From NCBI GenBank assembly GCA_005765155.1, contig VCCP01000008.1:1426001-1490000 (forward strand): 64,000 nucleotides of DNA, given 5' to 3'. Each line of letters opens with the position of its first letter. Positions within the stretch are counted from its first letter, which is position 1. The position numbers were made by a program, and so were the translations under genes. Below are positions 1-10,128 of the stretch, piece after piece. Source of the stretch: Zelopaecilomyces penicillatus. Its lineage: Eukaryota > Ascomycota > Sordariomycetes > Hypocreales > Pseudodiploosporaceae. A model generated the notes under the pieces. The model did no database searches, was not told where the DNA came from, and saw only the letters and a program-made list of their open reading frames with translations.

Positions 1-1449
1 CGCCCCTATAGCCCCCTGCCATGTTGCCGCCATACATTTACCCTTGCTGAAACGCAAACTTCAACAGATTCATACTTGGTAGAAGTAAAGCATAAATACT
101 AGAGGTAGATCCGTGAAGCAGCAAAGGTTTTGAGCCTCGATGTAGGAAATGATTAGCACACATGACATACTCGAAGTTTCAAGACACTGAAAAGAGAGCA
201 TCAAGGCACGGAAGGCCTACAAATCTGTCAAAACTTGGGATGCTGTCAGTTCAAACATCAATCTGCCACGGCCGCTCCCACTTTGCAATCGGCCTAGGTC
301 TAGGCAAGCTAATACCAAAGTTCCAATTAGATTCCGTGGCGCTTTGGCGCCGCAGCCGCACTTGCCGCAGCCGTCGCTTTTCCAATGTTCGCCAAGTCGC
401 TTCGCCTAGCTCGTTTTTAGGCGCTTTATTAACCATCATGACAGTTGGAAGGAAGGGTCATCTTATGCTAAATACTCGTAAGATAAGGTACGCTATACAT
501 AAATAATAACACCTCTCATGAATATTGTGTACTACGTAGGTAGTCCGCCAAGTTGCTATCTCAGGATCGAAAGATGTACTTGTCAAGATGCCCTGAAAAC
601 AGAAGAGAAGAAATAGATCACGAATACAAGGCCAGTAAAGCGACGTCCTCATCAACCTCAAGGAATCAATGCCAGTTTCATTAATCGCCAACTGTTTTTA
701 ATCACGAAAACAACGTTGTGAATATGTACAAGTAAAATTCTCGACTAACAATAATACCACGAGCATGAACCTTGAAGCTTTGAACATGTCCACCGAAATG
801 CAGTACAACAAGGTATGTATTTATCAGGGCTTTACTTGGCTTCTGCTCATTCAACTATACGGTATTGGCGGGGGCATCCCGGGCCGACAATTTCAAGACT
901 CCACCTTGGAAAACCCTTTTCTTCTTCCGAAATCTCCCAGCCAAAACATTTCTTCCCTCTTGCCATTCCACAAACATCTTCATCCAACTCCCAACTTCTC
1001 AACCACTTCTTGCACTCACAACAGCTCTCAGAGATGATGGCGAACCAATAGCCGAGAATACACCTAGCGCAATATGACAAGCCGATTTTTATCACCCGCC
1101 TTCGATCTCTTCTCTCCCGTTCCCTACTGGTGATTTGTTTTTCCCACAGTGATTTTTTTTTTTTTGGCGCATTCGAAGCTTTGGCGATCCTCTCCCCCGT
1201 GGTCGCGAAAGTCAATATGAAGCCTAGAGCAATCCCCAAATACCCTGCCAAGGGTCATTCTCTGTCGTGTTACAAAGTCTCAGCGTTTAGCAATGAGGAA
1301 CTTTGCGTCAAATTTTTATCAAAGAGATACATCCCAATACTTCACACCCACGTAAAGAATTCAAATGAAGCAAAGCCCTTTATTGTTGTTTTCATTCACA
1401 CCCGTAGCAGGAGAATTCGTAACTACTACGTGTTGGATTTGCAATCTAT
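1..1449. other. Spacer without a supported gene
   Basis: No open frame here shows a recognisable domain or a coherent splice model. Around 930-1035 the plus strand is pyrimidine-rich, like a fungal 5' leader, but the following ATGs at about 1035 and 1038 close after a few codons. An ATG at 765 is followed by 16 codons and a GTATGT donor-like site, but I found no convincing downstream exon. The right edge is the 3' flank of the minus-strand GET1 gene. Confidence 0.5.
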
Positions 1450-2314
1450 CTACGCCTTCTTCTTTTCCTTCTCCGACGCTTCCGTCACACCAGACTTCTT
1501 GCTGCTTGCCGAAGCGCCTGGGCTAGCTTTCATGGGCTTGTTCTTCTGCTTCCCGCTGAATACCAAGCCTACAATTCCCGTAATTAGATCTACCAGCAGA
1601 ACCACCATTCCGGTGCAGGCAAGCTGCCAGGAGGCGATGCTGACGCTGCCCAGTGGCGCGCGGGGAAAGGAAATAAGCCATTCTGCGTAGTACGGAAACC
1701 AGCCGTGAGGAAGCCAGAACATGGGCTGTTGCGAATACCAGAACGGGATCAGATATTGCGGCGCTCTCGTCAACAGCATTCGGATCGCTGTGAGGTAGTT
1801 GTCAAACTTGGATCTCGAGGCTTCCATTCCCTTCTCTGTGAAATGGCCAAAAGCCGTCAGTTCCAAGTCCCAACTTTGTAGAGATGTGTCTTTTAAGGTC
1901 CCCCCTCCTCCAAGAAAAGGTGTTATATAGCGACGTACTCGTTGCCTCAAGCTGTTCAAGCAGCTTGTCGTGCTGCCTGCGAAGCTTGGCCCATTTCGCA
2001 AACTCGTCTTGGCTGCTTGTGGCGTTGAGTTCCCTCCGCGCCTTGAGATACTTGGCTTGGAGCTGCCGTTGCTGAGAGGCTGTATTTGACGTTGAGATAG
2101 GAAGGTAGTTGATGCCCGTCCACAACTATAGAAATCGTTAGCCGAAACGAAGTGCGACATAAAAAATAAAAATAAAAAAGAGAGACATCATCTCAACAGT
2201 AGATGGGCATCCCCGAGGGCTTCATACCAGGTTGTTGATCGATGAGGCACCAACAGCGTTGATGACATGCACTGCAGCCTCAACGAGGAAGACAACGAGC
2301 ATAAGGGAAGCCAT
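1450..2314 (-). CDS. GET1: Get1/WRB subunit of the tail-anchored protein insertase
   Basis: Three exons, complement(1450..1835, 1939..2125, 2228..2314), encode 219 residues. The introns are GTATGA...CTAACGATTTCTATAG and GTACGT...TTTCACAG; both keep phase. Get1 pairs with Get2 in the ER membrane and receives tail-anchored proteins from the Get3 ATPase. Exon 1 gives an N-terminal hydrophobic helix (MASLMLVVFLVEAAVHVINA). Exon 2 is a charged coiled coil (KYLKARRELNA...DEFAKWAKLRRQHDKLLEQ), the family's Get3-binding region. Exon 3 holds the conserved stretch PMFWLPHGWFPYYAEWLISF, followed by APLGSVSIASWQLACTGM and another membrane helix, ending in a Lys/Ser-rich cytosolic tail. Length and order fit the family. 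The start is the ATG at 2314; nothing upstream in frame extends the helix sensibly. It diverges from the prenyltransferase-like gene at 2596. Confidence 0.93.
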
Positions 2315-2595
2315 TTTTTGTTTGAGGATATGTGAAGAGACGAGACAGTCGAAGATTCCTGGCCGCTTCAGGCTGTCTCTGTAGCTACGCCTGCTGTCCA
2401 AATGATGCGGAGAGGCCACAGCGCAATTAGATGGTGGGCGCACCACCACAGTGAGTGCTTTGGTGGTGGGCAGCGATGTCATAACCCCGACAAATTGCAT
2501 GTGGGCGATGTTATCCCCTCAACCCTGAAATGAGCTTACCCTGTATGATTTTGTGAACTCCAAAAAATACAGATAACCCACCCTCCAACTTCCAG
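2315..2595. promoter_or_regulatory. Shared divergent promoter with an inverted repeat
   Basis: Only 281 bp separate the start codons of GET1 (-) and the ECM9/PTAR1-like gene (+), so both promoters must lie here. An 8-bp perfect inverted repeat, CACCACCA (2441-2448) and TGGTGGTG (2461-2468) with a 12-nt spacer, sits near the middle and is the only obvious symmetric element. Regulatory function is inferred from position. Confidence 0.5.
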
Positions 2596-3597
2596 ATGTC
2601 CAGAGCACTCGACCAGAGTGTTAAGGAGGCGATTACAAAGGGAAATCACCAGAAAGTCTTTGAGGCCATCTCAGGTATTTTATCACAATGTTCAGCCGAG
2701 CTGTTTGAGATTGAGCTGTTGGGTCCAAGTCATGTCCTCGATCCAAACACATACTATCTACAAGACGGCAATGCCATCGCCACCCCAAAGATTCGACTAG
2801 TTCAGGCATTTCTTTTCGCACGCCGGATTCTCATAGAGCACAGAAACAAAGAGCATGATGAAAACCGCGACCTTCTTCTCAAAGCAACTTCTGTCACCTT
2901 ACTAATGGATCCCGAACACCTAACGGCTGCCAATACGAGAAAGCGCTTCCTTTCCGATGCAGCCGCCATGTCATATCCAGACCTTGAGGAGCGCCTACTC
3001 AGTGAGAAGTATTTTGTAGACAGTGTTCTCACTAGCCGCCTTCACCGTCATACCAAGTCACCAACTTTATGGGGTCATCGACAATGGTTGATGGAGCGCA
3101 TGCGGAATCGTGGACTTTCAGTAGACCTCACCGGAGACCTTGGAAACCTCGTTTTCGTTGCTGCGGAAAGGCACCCGCGAAACTACTATGCGTGGAGCCA
3201 TGCCCGGTACCTGACGGCTGTTACGCTTTTACAACCGGACTTGCAGTCAGGAAAACCCCTTTCGACGGCGGTGGAAGTATCGAAGAGGTGGTGTCTTGCA
3301 CATCATAATGACGTTTCGGGATGGGCATTCCTCGTGTTCTTGCTTACTCGGTGTTCCGAGCAGGTGGCGCCCGTATTCAACGAGATTCTAAAAGTGGCCA
3401 CTTCCTTTCAATGGCGCAATGAATCGGTGTGGTATTTTTTGAGGAATGTGGTGCTCCTACCAGACATTGAAGAACACCAGCGACAAGAGTTTCACGTTGT
3501 CAGACTCGCATTGAAAAGTAGTTGTGAAGAGGATGCCGATGCGCAACGAATCCTTGACCGGGCGCTGCATTGGGTCGAGAGTGTTACAAGTACTTGA
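2596..3597 (+). CDS. Protein prenyltransferase alpha-subunit repeat protein (Ecm9/PTAR1-like)
   Basis: A single uninterrupted exon of 333 residues. It carries degenerate prenyltransferase alpha-subunit repeats: TLWGHRQWLMERM at roughly residues 157-169 and HPRNYYAWSHARYL at roughly 193-206, the second being the classic NYxxWxxR helix pair, then another Trp-rich helix near VSGWAFLVFLL. The weak repeat conservation and long N-terminal helix look like the PTAR1/yeast Ecm9 branch rather than the canonical RAM2 or BET4 subunits. In mammals PTAR1 is the alpha subunit of geranylgeranyltransferase type III; a cytosolic prenylation role here is inferred from family. The ATG at 2596 lies close behind the shared promoter. 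It could alternatively be a divergent BET4-like protein. Confidence 0.8.
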   Translation: MSRALDQSVKEAITKGNHQKVFEAISGILSQCSAELFEIELLGPSHVLDPNTYYLQDGNAIATPKIRLVQAFLFARRILIEHRNKEHDENRDLLLKATSVTLLMDPEHLTAANTRKRFLSDAAAMSYPDLEERLLSEKYFVDSVLTSRLHRHTKSPTLWGHRQWLMERMRNRGLSVDLTGDLGNLVFVAAERHPRNYYAWSHARYLTAVTLLQPDLQSGKPLSTAVEVSKRWCLAHHNDVSGWAFLVFLLTRCSEQVAPVFNEILKVATSFQWRNESVWYFLRNVVLLPDIEEHQRQEFHVVRLALKSSCEEDADAQRILDRALHWVESVTST

Positions 3598-4357
3598 GAC
3601 GTGCCGTTATACGAGTCAATACGAATAGTCTGTTACTAGCACTGCCGAGAAAATCCAACCGATCAGGAATTATTCTGCGGGAATGGAGTTTTGAATTTGA
3701 GTCTGGAAATCCTTCTCGAGGCAACCAGTGTTCTGCTGGATGGGGCATAGCCAAGACTTGACGCGCAATCGCCTGGCAGCGGCTGCTACCACATCGAGAA
3801 TTGCTACGTACTGAATGTAGTCCAGTTGACGGAGGGCATAGGTTGCATTGCATTGTTGCAGGTCATGACCGTGACCACGATGCCCAGCACTCCTAATCGC
3901 CAAACGGTTCGTGCCAAGAGCCCACCGCCATCTGAAGGAGACCTGGCAGGTATCGGAGAGCGACACTCCGAGTTTCACAGTAGAACCGCCCGAGGCTGGC
4001 GTCCATGATTCAGCCTGAACCAGTCACCATAAACTTTGTTGTTGTTTAATACCGATCTGATGGGCCTGATAGCCTGCACAGCAGCCAAGATTGTTGAATA
4101 CGAGGAATGCAGTACGAATGCACGCTTTTCAAACACGCTACATATTGACTGAGACGTCTCTTCAACTGCATCCCCAACGAGGCTCTGATGGGAAACGCGC
4201 AAGAGCGGTCTTGGCCATCATCTTGCATGAATCTGAGGATTTAAAGGTATTCGCCGAGGAGATATCTTCAAAAGGCAAAGGGTAGGGGCAACGGGCGATG
4301 TAGTGTGGAATTTGAGTTTACCAAGTCAAGGTGGCCGGCCATACAGCGTTTATAGCC
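3598..4357. other. Spacer without a supported gene
   Basis: Short open stretches exist on both strands, for example about 100 codons on the minus strand at 3670-3978, but none shows a recognisable domain, a signal peptide or splice sites that join it to a neighbour. The right side abuts the lipase-like relic, so some of this may be eroded coding DNA. Confidence 0.4.
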
Positions 4358-4760
4358 ATGGCTGATCTGGCTGGATACATCTTGAGCAAGATTGTAGATG
4401 CTGAAGATGATGATGCTATTATTCTTCCCTGGCACTTGTTGGCAAATTCTTGTTCGCCAAAGCCATCTTAGGCATCAACAAGGTTAACATTTCTGTTATG
4501 TCAATGCCGGTGATCTGCAGCGCCCATAAATTGGCGAGAAATCATGGTTACATGACTATAGCCTACAGCAACCGGCAGAGTTACACCAGAGGTGTCTGGC
4601 CCATGTTGGCTGAGATTCGAGTCGCTATTCCAGCGTCTGTGTGTTCTCTACGGAAGATCGGCGATGGCTGGCCATTGTGGCCTTTCGCGGTACATCCGTG
4701 GGGGACTTCCGTAGGTGCCGGACAGGCCTCGCACCAAGGAGCAATTAAAAGAGCGCACAA
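4358..4760 (+). pseudogene. Decayed class-3 lipase-like gene fragment
   Basis: Reading must jump frames to follow a lipase-like protein. An ATG at 4358 opens MADLAGYILSKIVDAEDD; a second frame from about 4450 continues LFAKAILGINKVNIS and HGYMTIAYSNRQSYTRG; a third frame from about 4647 gives STEDRRWLAIVAFRGTSVGD, whose IVAFRGTS matches the beta strand and turn preceding the active-site region in fungal class-3 lipases. Each frame meets stop codons (for example TAA after RTGLAPRSN). The catalytic GxSxG elbow and His are absent, and no splice sites repair the shifts. I read it as the remnant of a lipase 3 gene; chance resemblance over this length is less likely but possible. Confidence 0.42.
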
Positions 4761-6859
4761 TAATTCATGCCTGACGTTCTTTTCGGAAACCCGAGACTTA
4801 GCGAGAGGTTGTTACGGTGACGCTGGAATTTAAGGTCTGTTGTCAATCAGCTCTCCCCTATTTTCGACAAGATGTCGAGACTCTTGAATGAGACTTGTGA
4901 GGAGCCGCATAAACTCAAACCCAACTTTTAGTCCACGTTGTCCATGGTGAAAAGTGAGACAGCATTGTGAGAGAATCCAGGGGCAGCAGCAAAGATGCAA
5001 GTGCCCTGGCATGGCTTCGACTAGCGCGGGGAAGTTCTAGCTCCCTTTTGATTGGAGTTGTTTTGGGGCCAGGGGGGTCTTCAAGCAGGGCAGCCAGTTG
5101 AGGCTTGCTTGTTGGAGGCTTTGTGCTGAACTTGCGATTTCTGCCACGGCTGTTCGTTGGGGCTGCAGTTCGCACATGGTGGCGCGTAAAGCCTCGAGGC
5201 TTTTTCCAGAAGCGAGGCTGTGACATCGTTTGGTATCACAAAGCATAAATAGGTTGTACACTCATACCTCGAAGCAGTAATTACCGGACCGTACGGAGTA
5301 CTTGCAAGACTCGGCATTGATTGTTTGGTATTGCTTTTGTTCGGAGGAGCCTGCCCATGCTGCAACTGTCGCATGAACAGCATCCGCTTGTGGCCCAGCA
5401 GCACCCTGATCGACGCTCTTTGCCATCCAACCACTGGGCCAAGATTGGACAAGGGCGATTGAATCCCATTCGAGGCTTAAAGCCACCCGAGACAAGGATC
5501 GCACGGAAGCTCATTGGCAGGCTCAGCTAGCGGCCCCATCACATGCAGCCGTGTCGGCGACATGGCGGAGACCCCAAGACTCGAGAAACATGGCAAATTG
5601 GCAACGCTGGTTGGCCTGGCCGGCTTTGTCTGGGTGCGAAGTTCGACTCCATCCGTTGAAGCAAGCCAACGTCGTGTTGCAGTCCATGGAGAAACGTCCA
5701 GCCAGCATAAACCCTCCCTGGAATGCCGCTCCATCCAGACCCGTATTGGGGCATATTCGCTCAGCCTGGGGCGGATGGCGTTCAGTAGCCGCCTGTTTTT
5801 GGGGGAATCGATTGCTGGACGCGATAGAGAATACTGAACAAACGAAGGTTGGCCAAGGCCTTTCATTGCTTTGGCAGCGTCAAACTCAGCATGTTGATTC
5901 GAGCAGCCCTGTGTGGGCGGTCGATGGCGATGGGGGCCAGATTTTCAACTCATCTTCAAACTGGAAACCAGACGAACAGTGGGGGGAGGGAAAAAAGGTC
6001 TGGGCAGCAGGGACAGAGGCGACAGAGGCTAGAGGGCTCCCTTGGCACTAGCCATCGCTCCCTACACTCGCTCCCCAGGCGACCTACAGTGGGCGTACGG
6101 TGCAGGTCGTAGCGCTGGAGAACACCCCAACATGGAAGTTTACAGTGCCGGGCCAGGGGGGATGCGGCTTCGAGAGCTTCCTGTGCTGGAGGATCTGTTG
6201 GAGGAGCAGCTCCGAAGCCACCCCTGTATTAATAGCCCACCTACCATATTACTTCTTTCCCACCCGCGCCTCCACCCCCGATCCCGTTTCTATCCTCATC
6301 CATCTCCGTGCATTACGGAGTTGCCTCTTCTCGTCTCTCTTTGCACCTCAGCATCTTTGTCCTCGGCTTCTATCTGCCGCAATTGTTTGTTCTTGATCTG
6401 CTTAATTTCTAAATCTTTCTTTTACGGGCATATCATTGGGATTATCGAGCGCGTCTGCGTCCCTGGACGGCTTTTTTCTTCTTGTCCTGGCTTCGCATCT
6501 GTGTCATTTTTCAACTGTTGCTTTTCAACGCATCCAATCCTCATATCCAGCGAAGTTTCCGTTACCATTCAGCGCCATCAATCCATCGTTTCGTGTCGAG
6601 GGATCCCTACGTTGGCCAGCAATGTTGCCTCGCACTCTCTAATCTTATAATCCCACACACTGCACCTCACTGCTCTCGGCCGCCGAATCGATCGACAGTT
6701 CTACAATCGTCAACCCCTTTTTGTAGCACAAGCATCGCATACACCGAAGCCAACTCAGTTGCGTCTTTCTTGAATTGACGACGTTCAATCCTCGACCAAG
6801 CAAAAATTGCGCTCGTCGGCGTACAGGCAACAGAGAAGGAAGATTGAGAAGCGCTCAGC
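4761..6859. other. Spacer and probable leader of the aspartic protease gene
   Basis: Several overlapping open stretches lie on both strands between 4.9 and 6.1 kb, but none has a domain, signal peptide or plausible splicing. From about 6230 to 6650 the plus strand is C/T-rich (repeated TTCT, CTCT, CATCC), as is common in long 5' leaders of expressed fungal genes, and it runs into the protease start at 6860. Confidence 0.45.
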
Positions 6860-8584
6860 ATGCGTTCGACGATACTGTTAGCACAGCTCGCGCTGTGGAC
6901 ATCAGGCTCTCACGCCTTCTTTCCGTACTTCCCATCATGGGTTCAGGAACTTGAGGAACGTGACTTGAGCGAGACGAGGAGAAGCGTAGACGGTGTCAGT
7001 TTTGAGATGAAACAGAGGGCAACCAATGTAAGATTTGATTCCATTGCGTCTCCACGCCCATGTACTGTTCGAATGCAACCTCATGCTAACGTTTCTCAAA
7101 TAGCTCGGTGCATCCCCGGCGGAGAAGGCTGCATGGCAAGCTGCATTTCTAACGGGCAAATACGCCAAGAAGGGACCCAAGAAAATTGCTACTGGTAGCG
7201 TTGGCGCGCTTTCCAAAAGGAAAAACCAGTATAACATCATGGAGGCGAATGATCCAAGCGAGGAAAAGGCTGCTGGCATCCACCAGGATGGTACCGATTA
7301 CTCGTACTTTGTCCAGGCTGAGGTTGGCTCCAACGGCAAGAAGATGTACATGCTGGTGGACACAGGCGCTGGATCAAGCTGGGTTATGGGTTCCAAGTGT
7401 ACCACAAAGTCATGCTTGATGCACAACTCGTTCGGACCCGACGACTCGAGCACCCTGGACGCTACCGGCAAGGACTTCAGCGTCACCTATGGCTCTGGAT
7501 CTGTTTCCGGCACCTTGGCCACGGACACAATCAAGATCGCAGGCATGAGCCTCAAGTACCAATTTGGCCTGACCACCGACACGTCTGATAACTTTGTCCA
7601 CTTTGCATTTGACGGCATACTTGGTCTTTCTATGAACGAAGGATCCAACGAAAACTTCTTGGTGGCCCTAAAAGAAAACAGTCTGGTGGAAAAGAACATG
7701 TTCAGTATTGCGTTGAACCGAGCCATTGATGGCAGCAACACGGGTGAAATCAAATTTGGCTCGACCAACCCGGACAAGTATACTGGCGACATTACATACA
7801 CGCCGACCACGAGCAAGGGCGATTGGTCTATCCCCTTGGACAACCTGAGCTTTGAAGGGAAGAAAGCAGGCGTCGGCGGCATGCGTGCCTACATCGATAC
7901 TGGCACTTCGTACATTTTCACAACCGAGACGGCAGCCAAGTCCGTGCACGCCATTATCCCTGGTGCCGCGAGTGCAGATGGTGTCACTTACACAGTTCCT
8001 TGTGATACCAAAAAGCCTCTTGTTCTGACCTTTTCGGGTGTTGACTTTCCCATCTCCCACAAAGACTGGATTGCTCCCAAGGATAATGAGGGCAGATGCA
8101 CTAGCAACATCTACGGGTATGAGGTGGTTGAAGGCGGCTGGCTGTTGGGTGACACGTTTCTCAAAAACGTGTATGCTGTCTTTGACAAGGATCAGAAAAG
8201 AATTGGTAAGTTGCACAGAGGAGGCACACTTCCTGGCATATTCACGCACACATGGGCTAACCTTGATATTCTACAGGATTCGCGACCTTGGCCGCTTCAG
8301 GCTCTGGCTCTTCCGATTCTTCATCCACAAGCAGCACGAAGACGGCGAAGCCAGCAAGTGGCACCGCGACCACTTTCATTACCGAAGTAACTTCCGTCAA
8401 TGACGGAACATCTACAACCAATCCTCCCCCTCTTGGACTCACCGGCCCCAAGACGACCGGCACTGGCGTCCCAGAAACCACCGACTCATCCGACAAAGAT
8501 TCATCAGCCTCGGGCACATTCTTGCAGTCCAGCAAGGTTGCCCCCCTCATGTGCATACTCTCATTCCTTATAATGCTCACGTAG
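6860..8584 (+). CDS. GPI-anchored secreted aspartic protease (yapsin/CtsD-like)
   Basis: Exons 6860..7027, 7104..8205 and 8277..8584 encode 525 residues; introns are GTAAGA...GCTAAC...AATAG and GTAAGT...CTACAG. A pepsin-fold endopeptidase: the first catalytic motif is VDTGAGSSWV (Asp about residue 142) and the second AYIDTGTSY (Asp about 321), with the flap YGSGSVSG between. An N-terminal signal peptide (LLAQLALWTSGSHA) is followed by a propeptide with Arg/Lys-rich sites. After the catalytic domain comes a Ser/Thr/Pro-rich stalk and a hydrophobic tail (APLMCILSFLIMLT) after small residues, the layout of a GPI signal. The product should sit on the plasma membrane or cell wall and trim surface proteins. 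The first Asp motif has Ala where many family members have Thr or Ser (DTGAG), seen in some yapsin-like enzymes, so activity is expected. Confidence 0.93.
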
Positions 8585-10128
8585 AGCTCATTGTCACTTT
8601 TTTATTACCCTCATTTGCTGTTTAGCGTTTCGAATTTCTCATCGTGGCGATACTCCTTTTTTTTATATTTTACATATATATACCTTCATTTTTTCAAACG
8701 CCGTCGCGTTTTCTCGCAGCCGCAACGATGCTGCAATCACCATTCATTTTATTTTAGAAAGCTTTAGAGCGGGATGTTATTTTTTATACGGGGTGATACA
8801 TACGGAGTTGTATAACGGACATGTACGCGCAGAGGGCACTTCGTACATACGGGAGAACAATCACGTTGGTGCATGACATCTGATGGTGGAGGTGGAAAGG
8901 TCGGACATGTGCTTCTTGGCTACTACCCAGATGGTAGTTGGATGAGGTATTTAGTGTGACGAGCATGTCCATCAGCATAGCCTAGGGATTTATGTGTATA
9001 CAATTCAATGGCGACATGTAATCTTGAGATGCTTTGCTGATGATTTATGTGTGTGACTCTTTTCCTGGTTTGGTTTGAAGGTGAATATGCTGTGTTGTAG
9101 TGTCAGGGAGAAGGAATCCCTTGCTGAGTCGTGGGATTTCCACCTTTTAGGGTTTTCGCCTGCAACAGTTGGATGATGATTATGGTCTAACTAGGTAGCT
9201 ATGCTATTGCTGATAAGCTTGTTACTGTTCACAATGTCGACATTTAGAGATACCATCAACTGATGTACACACAATGTCATCTCGCTGCATCATGGGGTCA
9301 TCGCATCTTGTACGATCCGTGAAGACAGTGTCTACAGATACAGTGCCCATTGTAATCCTACAGCGTCGTTGGATATATAACTTATAATAACATGTCATCC
9401 AACAGGATTTCAAAAGGATTCAACCATTCGTTGCCCCCTTTTGTCGGTTCGATGCTGAAAGTGGATTTTGCTAGGTGGATATTTGGTGGATTCAATGTGG
9501 ATGCCCGCTGTGGACATTCGCTTCACCCCCTGCCTTAGTAGCCTGGAAGCTGTGAAATGACGCTAAGCCGGTTCGGTTCGCACGCGCGGGCCGGCCTAAG
9601 CAACACTTCCCAGCTTGTCGATAATACTGTCAGCAGGCTAATTATTGATGGATGGAACATGGAAGGAAAGTCACGTAGGGGCCTTGAGGGCCTATGACCG
9701 CAGTAGGCCGCCTGTAAGCAGGCGTCGTGCGCCACTGCAGGGTGCGCCTGTACAGCAAGCATTGGGAATCCGACAACGTCCCTCCCTGGGCAGTGCCGAG
9801 TCTGAAACGACACTCTCACCAATCCAACAAACTTACGACTCTGAATATTCTTGCAACGGGCAAGCGAGGGGATTTACCACGGGCATCTGCAAAAGGGTGC
9901 TTTCCACTCGTTTTACCTCTAATTTTTTCGTTATTCTTCATATTCATTCCTCTCTTTCCCTCTTCTCCGGTGTTTCCCCTTTTGCTTCGCTTTCCAAGCC
10001 TTCTTACACTACATACATCTTGTTAAGATAACTCTTTTATTTTTATTTTTGGTTGGAGGGCGAAGATGTCCTGGTGAGAAACGGGCCGCCAAAACAACAA
10101 ACTCATCCTCCCTCCTTCTCTTGTGATC
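8585..10128. other. Spacer and transporter leader
   Basis: AT-rich 3' flank of the protease gene (T tracts and TATATATA at about 8660-8690), then sequence with no supported gene. The segment 9905-10035 on the plus strand is strongly C/T-rich and looks like the 5' leader of the downstream transporter. Confidence 0.5.

Noticed and set aside
765..812. Possible short first exon with GTATGT donor
   Set aside because: No acceptor downstream gives more than a few codons or a recognisable protein.
1130..1690. 186-codon plus-strand frame
   Set aside because: Its right half is the reverse complement of the conserved GET1 exon 3, and the left half has no domain.
3670..3978. 102-codon minus-strand frame
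   Set aside because: No recognisable domain, and attempts to join it to neighbouring frames by splice sites failed.
5081..6051. Several overlapping open frames of 100-166 codons on both strands
   Set aside because: GC-rich spacer with open frames in many phases, none with domains, signal peptides or splice logic.
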